A program made the position numbers and the translations under genes. A DNA stretch of 64,000 nt from Runella defluvii (GTDB lineage Bacteria > Bacteroidota > Bacteroidia > Cytophagales > Spirosomataceae), in contig NZ_JACIBY010000005.1 of the NCBI RefSeq assembly GCF_014195535.1, positions 317,845 through 381,844 on the forward strand. Reading direction: 5' to 3'. Below the pieces are notes generated by a model, which made no database searches, was not told the DNA's origin, and saw only the letters and a list, made by a program, of their open reading frames with translations. Positions 1 through 7,193 of the stretch are shown piece by piece. The number at the start of each line of letters is the position of its first letter. The first letter of the stretch is position 1.

Positions 1-286
1 TATCCGAAACGAGGGTTTCTCAAAACCCCGTCAATATAAATCACCCGCAAGCTGGGTTCTGAGCAACCCTTGCTGGAGGTTTTGAGAAACCTCCAACACA
101 TTTGCGTGCTTTCGGATACTCCTATCCGAAACGAGGGTTTCTCAAAACCCCGTTTTAATATAAATCACCCGCAAGCTGGGTTCTGAGCAACCCTTGCAGG
201 AGGTTTTGAGAAACCTCCTCCACATTTGCGTGCTTTCGGATACTCCTATCCGAAAACAGGGTTTCTCAAAACCCCGTTTTAATATG
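1..286. repeat. Tandem repeat of about 123 bp (2.3 copies)
   Basis: Units begin at 1, 123 and 247 with TATCCGAAA; the third is cut off where the SDR gene ends. Each full unit contains three small inverted repeats: one in the opening segment (GGGTTT/AAACCC around CTCA), one at about 54-69 (GGGTT/AACCC around TGAG) and one at 75-94 (an 8-bp stem around TGAG). The outer ends TATCCGAAA and TTTCGGATA are also complementary, so each unit could fold as a whole. It lies immediately 3' of the SDR gene and may act as transcript-end structure. Confidence 0.8.
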
Positions 287-1067
287 TTGCTCTGCCTCCC
301 GATAAATCGAAGGTAAAGCCCGTAGTGAAACTGTTTTTTTGCGAAATGATGTAAGCGGCCAAGTCGGCGGCTTCGTCCAACGTACCACAACGTTTCATAG
401 GAATCTTGTCCGTCATGTATTTGACCTGAACTTCGGGCATGGCATCCACCAAAGGTGTACGAATCACCGCTGGTGCCAAGGCATTGACCGTAATACCGTC
501 TTCGGCATATTCCTTTCCTTGGACTTTGGTCAAACCAATCACCGCGGCTTTGGAAGCTGAGTAGGCCAACATCCCCGCGTTTCCTTCTTTTCCCGCAATG
601 GATGCGATGTGCAAAATGCGCCCGTATTTTTGAGCTAACATCGACGGTATCACTGCCTTTGAAGTGTAGAAGCAACTCATAAAGTTGACATCAAACACCT
701 TTTGCAAGTTTTCGGTGCTTACTTCGTGGCTTTTTAGGTTGGTAACTCCCGTGATACCCACGCAATTGACCAAAATATCTACTTTCGAAAAGCGCGCTAC
801 TACGTCTGCCACGGCTTCTTGTACTTGGGCTTCGTTGGTAATATCGAGTCCGATGCGCAGGGTTTGCTCGCCATAGGATTCAAATTCTTGTTGAAGCCCT
901 TTTTCGTTAAAATCTAGCAATGCCACGTGGGCTCCCTCAACCAAGAGTTTCTTGGCTATTGCCAAACCTATGCCTGATGCCGCTCCCGTTACAATGGCTA
1001 TTTGTCCGTCAAATTCCCTACAAACGTTGTGCCTCTCCGAGGCAATTTTTGATGATGTTATTTCCAT
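279..1067 (-). CDS. SDR-family NAD(P)-dependent oxidoreductase
   Basis: A 262-residue classical short-chain dehydrogenase. Visible are the cofactor motif TGAASGIG (27-34), an NCVG version of NNAG (101-104), catalytic Ser156, and the YxxxK pair Tyr169/Lys173. Members oxidise or reduce secondary alcohols in the cytoplasm; beside sugar-acid genes, a keto-deoxy-sugar-acid or polyol dehydrogenase is plausible (inference). It is the last gene of the minus-strand catabolic locus, 319 bp after the DHDPS-like gene. The start is odd: the only in-frame ATG, and roughly the first 16 codons, lie inside the first unit of a 53-bp tandem array, so the N-terminal 16-18 residues are repeat-encoded and probably dispensable. 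No alternative start precedes the Rossmann motif. Family certain, substrate unknown. Confidence 0.9.
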   Translation of the reverse strand: MEITSSKIASERHNVCREFDGQIAIVTGAASGIGLAIAKKLLVEGAHVALLDFNEKGLQQEFESYGEQTLRIGLDITNEAQVQEAVADVVARFSKVDILVNCVGITGVTNLKSHEVSTENLQKVFDVNFMSCFYTSKAVIPSMLAQKYGRILHIASIAGKEGNAGMLAYSASKAAVIGLTKVQGKEYAEDGITVNALAPAVIRTPLVDAMPEVQVKYMTDKIPMKRCGTLDEAADLAAYIISQKNSFTTGFTFDLSGGRATY

Positions 1068-1316
1068 TTTCTACAAACGTTTTGCCTCGCCGAGGCAACT
1101 TTTGATGCCGTTATTTCCATTTTCTACAAACGTTGTGCCTCTCCGAGGCAACTTTTGATGCCGTTATTTCCATTTTCTACAAACGTTGTGCCTCGCCGAG
1201 GCAATTTTTGATGCCGTTATTTCCATTCTCTACAAACGTTGTGCCTCTCCGAGGCAACTTTTGATGCCGTTATTTCCATTCTCTACAAACGTTGTGCCTC
1301 TCCGAGGCAATTTTTA
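1018..1316. repeat. 53-bp tandem repeat array (about 5.6 copies)
   Basis: Units start at 1018, 1071, 1124, 1177, 1230 and 1283, an exact 53-bp period, each opening with CTACAAACGTT. Each has a small palindrome GCCTC-TCC-GAGGC or GCCTC-GCC-GAGGC. Unit 1 overlaps the 5' end of the SDR gene and supplies its ATG (1065-1067). The array fills nearly all of the gap to the DHDPS-like gene. There are no unique spacers, so it is not a CRISPR. Related palindromes recur near 6184 and 60651. Confidence 0.9.
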
Positions 1317-1351
1317 TCTATTCGACATTCTGCACTCTGCCTTCGACATTT

Positions 1352-1384
1352 AACCTCTCGAAAGTTTTGAACTTTCGAGAGGTT
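1352..1384. terminator. Hairpin after the DHDPS-like gene
   Basis: A perfect 15-bp inverted repeat (AACCTCTCGAAAGTT and its complement) with a 3-nt loop, just 3' of the DHDPS-like stop codon on the minus strand. A likely transcription terminator or mRNA-stabilising end, which would separate that gene from the SDR gene. Confidence 0.6.
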
Positions 1385-1386
1385 AT

Positions 1387-2337
1387 TTATACTGCTTCGG
1401 CTACTGGGCGAATGGCGTAGGTTTCGTCGTTGAGAACGTCGATGACCCGTTGGTTCAATTCTTTGATGTAGCTCACACTCGACGCGTCTGGAATGTAGGC
1501 TGCTTTGCGGGCGATGCTGTTGCTCAACACACCCCGCGCAATAAGCAATTCTTTTTCGGCGTAGTGGAACAACTCCATGTTTTGCAACGAGAAGAAAATT
1601 TGCGGCATTACTTTTTCAAACAAATCAAACGCTTTGCCGTCTTCCCCGTTACGGCGCAAATCAAACACGCGTTGTAGAATATCGGCCACGGCCAACCCTG
1701 GCATAACACCCTGAATACCAATCGGCACCAATTCGAGCATGTACAAGCCCCCCCATCCTTCAAACAAACCTACCTTGCCTTTGGTCGCTTTGATGATGCT
1801 CTCAAATTTAGGCGCACAAAGTGGTTCTTCCAGTTTAAGGTATTTGAAATTCGGGTTTTCGTCCATCAACTCTTTGATAAATTCTACACTGATGGAAGCG
1901 CCACCTGGGTTAAAATCTTGAATCAATACAGGCGTATTGGGAATCGACTGAAGAAACTCCGATAGGTATTGTTTCAACGAGCTTTCGGGCAGGCTGAAAA
2001 TACGAGGTACGGCCAACGACACCACATCGGCACCCGCTGCTACGTTGGCTTGGGCTAACCGAATCGCTACTTTCAGTGATGGATGATTCGACTGTGCTAC
2101 AATCTTGATACGCCCTGCTGCGTGCTCCACCGCCACGCGTACGACTTGAAGCTTTTCTTCGTCCGTAAGTTTGTAAAACTCACTGGCATAGGCGGGTAAG
2201 CAAACCGCTTTAATGCCTCCTGCAATGGCGAAATCGATCAAATTGCGAAGGGCGTTTTCGTCGATTTCTTCGTTTTCGGTAAAGGGTGTGGGAACAATCG
2301 GGACAACGCCGAATAGCTCGTTTGTTAGCTCTGACAT
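1387..2337 (-). CDS. Dihydrodipicolinate synthase/KDG aldolase family lyase
   Basis: A 316-residue class I (Schiff-base) TIM-barrel lyase of the DHDPS/N-acetylneuraminate lyase superfamily. The imine-forming lysine is Lys168 in YLKLEEP. The tyrosine expected in the YNxPxRT segment is absent: the segment reads IQDFNPGGAS (139-148), so it is not a standard DapA. Members with changed residues here act as keto-deoxy sugar-acid aldolases or dehydratases, which fits the neighbouring enolase-superfamily enzyme and SDR. Its start is 11 bp from the stop of the EamA transporter gene, so the two are probably cotranscribed. Cytoplasmic. Family firm, reaction inferred. Confidence 0.88.
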   Translation of the reverse strand: MSELTNELFGVVPIVPTPFTENEEIDENALRNLIDFAIAGGIKAVCLPAYASEFYKLTDEEKLQVVRVAVEHAAGRIKIVAQSNHPSLKVAIRLAQANVAAGADVVSLAVPRIFSLPESSLKQYLSEFLQSIPNTPVLIQDFNPGGASISVEFIKELMDENPNFKYLKLEEPLCAPKFESIIKATKGKVGLFEGWGGLYMLELVPIGIQGVMPGLAVADILQRVFDLRRNGEDGKAFDLFEKVMPQIFFSLQNMELFHYAEKELLIARGVLSNSIARKAAYIPDASSVSYIKELNQRVIDVLNDETYAIRPVAEAV

Positions 2338-2348
2338 ATCTGTACTGA

Positions 2349-3275
2349 TTATGGATTATTATTAATCATTTTTTTTTGTTGCACTCTGCTATCTACAATA
2401 GAAAGGATAAGGGTAGAAACTAGCACTAGAAGGCCGCCGATAATGGCCTGTGAATTAAGCTTTTCGCCCAGCCAAAAAGCGGCAATCGGAAGTCCCATAA
2501 ACGTAATGAGGTAGTTGGATAAAGCCACTTGGGTCGCGTCCAAATGTTTGAGGGCTTTAAAAAACAATACCATCGAAAGGAAGTTATGAAACACCGTCAG
2601 CGAAATCATCCCAATCCAGGTATTGGTGGTAAATTCGGGAATTTTGCCAAACATTTCGGGTTCGTAATAGAGCACCAGCGGCGTAAGCAAAATACACATC
2701 ACAAGGTAGGTATAAAACACCATTTCGATTTCGGTGTATTTCTCCGCAATTTTCTTACAGCCTACGTTGTAGTACGCATTGCCCAAAATAGCCAAGAAAA
2801 TAAGTACATTTCCCAACGCGTATTTGGAACTTAAATCGACCCGCTTGATGTCGTCCGTGGAGCATAGTGCCACCCCAATAATCGCAATGGCAAAACTGAC
2901 CCAACGGGCCACATTCATGCGTTCTTTGAGTATCAAGAAGGCAAAAACCGCCGTAATGACGGGCAAGGTAAGCACCAAAATGGCCGCATTACTGGCCAGG
3001 GAATACTGCGTTCCCCACGTCATTAGTACTTGTGAGGGAAAAGCACCCAACGCCGCCAACTGCACGAAAATCAAGATGTCGGAGAGTTTTTTACCTCCTT
3101 TCTTAAAATCGCGTACCACAAACGGCCCTAGCAAAATCGTAGCCAGTAGCATCGGTGCCCATACCGTAAAATACGGCCCGACTTGGTCTTGCGTCAGCTT
3201 GATGCTCGTAAAATGAAAGGCCCACATAAAGTTACAAGCAAACAGTATGGTCCAAGACATTGCCGATTTTTTCAT
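2349..3275 (-). CDS. EamA/DMT-family permease
   Basis: A 308-residue hydrophobic protein with two EamA repeats and about ten predicted membrane helices; the first begins right after an MKKSAMSW N-terminus and the last ends before a basic tail. Drug/metabolite transporters of this type sit in the inner membrane and move amino acids, sugar acids or nucleotides. Between the enolase-superfamily and DHDPS-like genes it is the natural inner-membrane partner for the SusC/SusD pair of this locus (inference). The gap upstream (3276-3369) holds two C/G-rich hairpins. Confidence 0.88.
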   Translation of the reverse strand: MKKSAMSWTILFACNFMWAFHFTSIKLTQDQVGPYFTVWAPMLLATILLGPFVVRDFKKGGKKLSDILIFVQLAALGAFPSQVLMTWGTQYSLASNAAILVLTLPVITAVFAFLILKERMNVARWVSFAIAIIGVALCSTDDIKRVDLSSKYALGNVLIFLAILGNAYYNVGCKKIAEKYTEIEMVFYTYLVMCILLTPLVLYYEPEMFGKIPEFTTNTWIGMISLTVFHNFLSMVLFFKALKHLDATQVALSNYLITFMGLPIAAFWLGEKLNSQAIIGGLLVLVSTLILSIVDSRVQQKKMINNNP

Positions 3276-3291
3276 AGTTCTTTTATTTACC

Positions 3292-3355
3292 CCCCCCCTA
3301 ACCCTCCCCTGTTAGGGGGGGACTTTTAACTCCCTTTCCCTAATAGGGGAAAGGG
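3292..3355. repeat. Two C/G-rich hairpins
   Basis: The first pairs CCCCCCCTAAC (3292-3302) with GTTAGGGGGGG (3311-3321). The second pairs CCCTTTCCC (3332-3340) with GGGAAAGGG (3347-3355). They resemble the repeat found again at 24157-24262, a dispersed family. On the minus strand they lie between the enolase-superfamily gene and the EamA gene and could attenuate transcription or process the mRNA. Confidence 0.6.
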
Positions 3356-3369
3356 TTGGGGATAGGGGT

Positions 3370-4494
3370 TTAATGAATCATTTCACTCACTTTATATCTA
3401 TCCAACGCCTTTCTATCCAGTTCGATACCCAGTCCTGCGCCTTGCGGGACGAGAGCCGCGCCGTTTTCAAATTGAATGGGAGTAACAATCAAATCATCCT
3501 CTCGAACCAATTCTCCAAATAAATCAGAGGGAATGGTACAGTTGATACTCGCCGCCGCGATGTGTAGTCCCATGGTTTCCGATATCCCTAAGTCCACTTC
3601 CGAACCTCTCCAACACGCTTTCCCCTCTAAATGAGCGATTTCGGCCAACAGTACGCAGTTATAAGCCGAACCGTTAAAATTATACCCATCCACGGCATCG
3701 GCACGAACAAAGGCAATCATGTCGCGGATGTCTTGGGTGTATGGCAACGAAATATGACGGTACATTGGAATACCCAACGTTTCGCGTAAGTGCTTAAATC
3801 CTGCTACGTCGGCGTGCAAAATAGGGTCTTCCAAACCTAGCATGATGTCGTTTTCTACGCCTTCCATCAATCGAAGCGTGGTAGCCACATCCGTCCAACG
3901 TTGGTTGGGGTCAAGCAATATTTTAATACCATCTCCGCATTTTTTCTTGATTTCAGCCGTCCACAAACGCACAGGGTCTTCGTCGGAGCACTTAAATTTG
4001 AAGGCTTTGTGGCCTTTTTGCATGGCTTCGTAGGCTTTTTGCGCGGCATCTTCGGGCGTTCGGCGACCCGTCCAACCAAAGCAATCGACGCGGTCGCGGT
4101 AGGCTCCACCAAGCAATTGAGCGACGGGTACGTTCAGTATTTTGCCCACCACATCCAGCACCGCCGTCTCAAAAGCTTCGTAAATTCGTTGGTCGGTCAC
4201 GGGCAATCGACGCCAGTTTAATTGGAGTACATTTTGCCCAACCAGTGTTTGCATGGCCTCAGACAACTGCTCTTTAGAAGCGCTTCGGTAGGTTTCGCCG
4301 ATGCCCGTCAGGCCATTTTTAAGCGTAATTTCAATGATCCACTTGGGCTGATTGGCAAACTCCGTCCAGCGCTCGCCCGTCAAAAACTTCTGGGCAAAGG
4401 CGGCGTCTTTGTCTATTACCTCCTCCGAATTTAGGCTTCCGGGCTTGGCAGGCACAATCACCTCCGTGGCTTTAATGGTGTGGATAGTCGTCAT
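3370..4494 (-). CDS. Mandelate racemase/muconate lactonizing enzyme family protein
   Basis: A 374-residue enolase-superfamily enzyme. The second-strand KxK base pair is Lys166/Lys168, and metal ligands Asp195 (LDPNQ) and Glu222 (LEDP) are present. The third metal ligand, normally Glu in a P-I-A-x-D-E-S context, is replaced (PMYRHIS, 243-249). The sixth-strand lysine of MLE-type members is Asn273, and no His stands where the racemase dyad His would be. Family members abstract an alpha-proton from carboxylates and are often sugar-acid dehydratases. Its ATG overlaps the upstream 3-hydroxyacyl-CoA dehydrogenase-like stop by one base (TAATG), indicating translational coupling. Specificity unknown. 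Confidence 0.88.
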   Translation of the reverse strand: MTTIHTIKATEVIVPAKPGSLNSEEVIDKDAAFAQKFLTGERWTEFANQPKWIIEITLKNGLTGIGETYRSASKEQLSEAMQTLVGQNVLQLNWRRLPVTDQRIYEAFETAVLDVVGKILNVPVAQLLGGAYRDRVDCFGWTGRRTPEDAAQKAYEAMQKGHKAFKFKCSDEDPVRLWTAEIKKKCGDGIKILLDPNQRWTDVATTLRLMEGVENDIMLGLEDPILHADVAGFKHLRETLGIPMYRHISLPYTQDIRDMIAFVRADAVDGYNFNGSAYNCVLLAEIAHLEGKACWRGSEVDLGISETMGLHIAAASINCTIPSDLFGELVREDDLIVTPIQFENGAALVPQGAGLGIELDRKALDRYKVSEMIH

Positions 4495-5453
4495 TAGATA
4501 TTTTCAATCGAACTGGATGAATACTTTTTGGCTAATTTTCGGACGTCATAGCTAAATTCAATGAATTTTTCCTCCCAACGCTCGGCACTTTCGGGCGTGT
4601 AGGTGTAAAATCCGTGGGCATTGCTAACGCCCTTGGCACCTGCCGACACGAGGTCGTCAATAAAAGCAGGTGCTTCGGTAGCGTTGCTGAGTTCTGGAAA
4701 CAAGTCTTTCATAACAGTAAGGTAGGCTGGAATACCCGTCAGGTCCATGAATCGGAACGGTCCTGCAAACGTAATCCAGTACCCCAAATCGTTTCGTAAC
4801 GAACGGTCCACGTCTTCCATAGTAGCGTAGCCGTTTTCGACCAAATAAAATGCTTCGCGCAGCATGGCGTACATGATGCGGTTGGTGATAAACCCACGAA
4901 TGTCTTTTTTCAACAATGAAGGCTCTTTGCCCCAGCTTTCGGCCAACTCGACCATTTTATAGGCATATTCTAACTGCGAATCTTTCCCACAAATCACCTC
5001 CATAAAACGAGTGATGTGGGCAGGCTCGGCCCAGTGAATTCCCAACACTCGCTCGGGATGTTGAAGTCCACTTTGAAGTACCGTGACAGGAATCGCCGAT
5101 GTATTGCTACCGATGATGGCCGTAGGCGAAAGCACCGTTTCTAGCTTTTTATAGACACTTTTCTTTTCGTCAACATTTTCGATGATGGATTCAATCACCA
5201 CTTCGTGCCCCGCCATCTTAGCGACGTCGTCGGTGATGGTATGGCGTTTTACTACCTCTTCGGGACGCTCAGTTAGGATACCTTCTTGGTGAAGTTGTTC
5301 CAAAAAAGAGAGAATACGCTGCCTTGCTTCATCCACGATGCCTAGGTCTTTGACCAATGATGTCACCTCATGCCCCGCCGCTAAAATGCAGGTGGCAATG
5401 CTGCTTCCCATCAGTCCTAGCCCAACTGTACCAATGCGTTTTGTTTGATTCAT
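4494..5453 (-). CDS. 3-hydroxyacyl-CoA dehydrogenase family protein (L-gulonate 3-dehydrogenase-like)
   Basis: 319 residues: an N-terminal NAD-binding Rossmann domain with GLGLMG (11-16), a catalytic-type GSNTSA segment, a GIHWAEPAH loop and FITNRI, then the helical C-terminal dimerisation domain. Length and layout match lambda-crystallin/L-gulonate 3-dehydrogenase as well as short 3-hydroxyacyl-CoA dehydrogenases. Beside a sugar-acid dehydratase-like enzyme, oxidation of a 3-hydroxy sugar acid is more likely than beta-oxidation (inference). Coupled by a one-base overlap to the downstream enolase-superfamily gene. Confidence 0.87.
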   Translation of the reverse strand: MNQTKRIGTVGLGLMGSSIATCILAAGHEVTSLVKDLGIVDEARQRILSFLEQLHQEGILTERPEEVVKRHTITDDVAKMAGHEVVIESIIENVDEKKSVYKKLETVLSPTAIIGSNTSAIPVTVLQSGLQHPERVLGIHWAEPAHITRFMEVICGKDSQLEYAYKMVELAESWGKEPSLLKKDIRGFITNRIMYAMLREAFYLVENGYATMEDVDRSLRNDLGYWITFAGPFRFMDLTGIPAYLTVMKDLFPELSNATEAPAFIDDLVSAGAKGVSNAHGFYTYTPESAERWEEKFIEFSYDVRKLAKKYSSSSIENI

Positions 5454-5552
5454 ACTCTACAAATTTGAGAATTTGAAAATTCGGCAATGTAAGAAATACA
5501 TCGTGTCATTAATTTTCAAATTGCCTCATTTTCAAATTAGAAAATTGTCCCT

Positions 5553-5942
5553 CTATTTTTGAGCAATAATCGCTATCGCGTCAATTTCAATTTTAATTCC
5601 GTCCGACAACACCGACTGCACGGTGGTTCTGGCAGGTTTGATTCCCTGAAAAAACGAGGCATAGGCCGCATCGTAGCGGTCGAAGTCGTTGATATCTTCT
5701 AAATGAACGGTACATTTGACGATGTCATCAATCGTTCCCCCTGCGGCTTCGACTACCTTCTGCACGTGTGAGAGGGTTAGCAGGGTTTCTTCTTCGATGG
5801 TACCGTGAATCACTTCTCCCGTGGTCAAGTCGAGTGGACCTTGTCCGCTGATAAACAACCATTCACCTACCATCACTCCTGCCGAATATGCACCCGTATT
5901 GGCGGCTTTATCGGGATGTTTTATTTCTATTTTTTTTGACAT
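5553..5942 (-). CDS. RidA/YjgF-family deaminase
   Basis: A 129-residue RidA-type protein with the SGQGPLD segment, the substrate carboxylate-binding arginine in PARTTVQ and the C-terminal EIDAIAI strand holding the catalytic glutamate. RidA proteins hydrolyse reactive enamines and imines to ketones plus ammonia. A family member inside this locus suggests that an amine-bearing intermediate is formed. The ATG at 5942 is chosen because the longer reading frame begins at TTG and adds nine residues of no family resemblance. Cytoplasmic trimer in known relatives. Confidence 0.9.
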   Translation of the reverse strand: MSKKIEIKHPDKAANTGAYSAGVMVGEWLFISGQGPLDLTTGEVIHGTIEEETLLTLSHVQKVVEAAGGTIDDIVKCTVHLEDINDFDRYDAAYASFFQGIKPARTTVQSVLSDGIKIEIDAIAIIAQK

Positions 5943-6050
5943 AACTATGTTGATTTTCAAAACTTTCAAATCTTTTTTATTTTACCAAAATGTTCGCAAA
6001 GAACCAGGTTGACCGCATTAAATAGCTTTTTATTGCTCCAGAGGAGCTAC

Positions 6051-6181
6051 ATCTTAGTAGAAAGAATGACCCAGGTATTCCCCCAAGCCCCATCGGGGTG
6101 ACATCTTTCACCGAGAGTCAGTCGCCCCGACGGAGCCTTGGGAGGTGGGGGACGTGTTTGCTTACCTTTTTCTACTAAGAT
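6051..6181. repeat. Long imperfect inverted repeat (possible MITE-like element)
   Basis: The arms start ATCTTAGTAGAAA (6051-6063) and end in its near complement (about 6168-6181). Inside, CCCCAAGCCCCATCGGGG on the left pairs with CCCCGACGGAGCCTTGGG on the right, around a short central loop near 6103-6120. A small palindrome AGCCTC-GCT-GAGGCT follows at about 6183. It occupies most of the gap between the creatininase and ridA genes. No open reading frame lies inside. Confidence 0.6.
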
Positions 6182-6259
6182 TTAGCCTCGCTGAGGCTAC
6201 TTTTTTTAAATGCGTTTAACCTGTCAAAGGGCATTCACTTGTGTTTCTTTGTACAATTC

Positions 6260-7063
6260 TTAGGGTTCTTTGTGGTTAAAAAGCCGCTCCGACAAAGGCC
6301 AGTTTTTGAATGATTCTATAAATGTAATTAATCCTTTGATAGCCTGTTCTACTAAATACTTTCCTTTTTCGGCCGTCCCCAATTGAGGCTCACCGCTGCT
6401 GCCATTGCTCGAAATAAAAGCCGTTTGTTTGAAAACCGTCACGCCGCGATAGGGCTCATCGTCTTCCCACGGAATATAGCCATTGCTTTCGGGGCGTTGT
6501 GCCCTTTCGACGCGCTCCATCCACACTTTATCGGCAAATAAGTGAAGCATCATGCTTGTTTCGTACTCACACGCGTGGCTCAGGGCAGGGCTTTCCATTG
6601 GTGGTTCGCCCGCAAAGGCTTTTCCGCCGACCTCCCAATACGTTGCCAACGCAATAGTAGGCTGGTGGCTTACGTCAAAACGCTTGCTCAACACCGCCAA
6701 TGCTTGGCGCACGGGGGTGATGTTTCCCCCGTGGCCATTGAGCAAAATAATCTTTTTAAAACCGCTTTCTACCAACGACCCCACCAAATCCATCACCACT
6801 TGGGTATAAAGCTCGGGCGAAATACTCATCGTTCCCCCCAAGGATAAATGATGGTGGCTCGACCCAAAAGGCAGCGTAGGACAAAGCAACACCGACTCTG
6901 GTAAGGCTTTTTCTATCTGCTGAGCAACGTACGTGACAATGTCGGTATCGGTCGAAACCGACAAATGTGGGCCGTGTTGTTCGATGGCGCCCAAAGGCAA
7001 CACCACCACCTTGTCGTTGGCTGCCTCGTTGAGGTCAGGGTATGTAGAAGCGTAAAAAAGCAT
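6260..7063 (-). CDS. Creatininase-family amidohydrolase
   Basis: 267 residues with the metal-site motifs of the creatininase/formamidase family: LGAIEQHGPHL (Glu28, His30), Asp39, NGHGGN (His111) and HACEYETS (163-170). Members are dinuclear metal hydrolases of cyclic or linear amides (creatinine, N-formyl compounds, lactams). With RidA in the same locus it suggests the substrate carries an amide or amino group (inference). No signal peptide, so cytoplasmic. The 130-bp gap upstream holds a degenerate TTAT/GTTA repeat. Confidence 0.9.
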   Translation of the reverse strand: MLFYASTYPDLNEAANDKVVVLPLGAIEQHGPHLSVSTDTDIVTYVAQQIEKALPESVLLCPTLPFGSSHHHLSLGGTMSISPELYTQVVMDLVGSLVESGFKKIILLNGHGGNITPVRQALAVLSKRFDVSHQPTIALATYWEVGGKAFAGEPPMESPALSHACEYETSMMLHLFADKVWMERVERAQRPESNGYIPWEDDEPYRGVTVFKQTAFISSNGSSGEPQLGTAEKGKYLVEQAIKGLITFIESFKNWPLSERLFNHKEP

Positions 7064-7064
7064 G

Positions 7065-7160
7065 GTGTATTTGTTATTCGTTATCTGTTACTGGTTATCC
7101 GTTATTAGTTATCCGTTAACTGTTAGTGGTTATTTGTTACCCGTTATTGGTTCAGATAAC
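7065..7160. repeat. Degenerate short-period repeat
   Basis: A run of near-identical 10-12 bp words built on GTTATC-CGTTA and GTTACTGGTTAT between the susD and creatininase genes. Its function is unclear; it may have arisen by replication slippage. A similar word appears near 8999-9020 upstream of susD. Confidence 0.55.
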
Positions 7161-7193
7161 AGATACACAGATGCCGGATACACAGTTAACAGC

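Noticed and set aside
142-675. Long minus-strand reading frame overlapping the SDR gene
   Set aside because: It is a shadow of the SDR gene continued through the 123-bp repeat; composition is not protein-like.
1018-1316. Regular array resembling a CRISPR
   Set aside because: Units are identical over their whole length with no unique spacers, and there are no cas genes.
1387-2337. dapA (lysine biosynthesis)
   Set aside because: The catalytic tyrosine segment is replaced and the gene sits in a catabolic locus.
4494-5453. Beta-oxidation enzyme
   Set aside because: No thiolase, acyl-CoA dehydrogenase or enoyl-CoA hydratase genes nearby; length and context fit a sugar-acid dehydrogenase at least as well.
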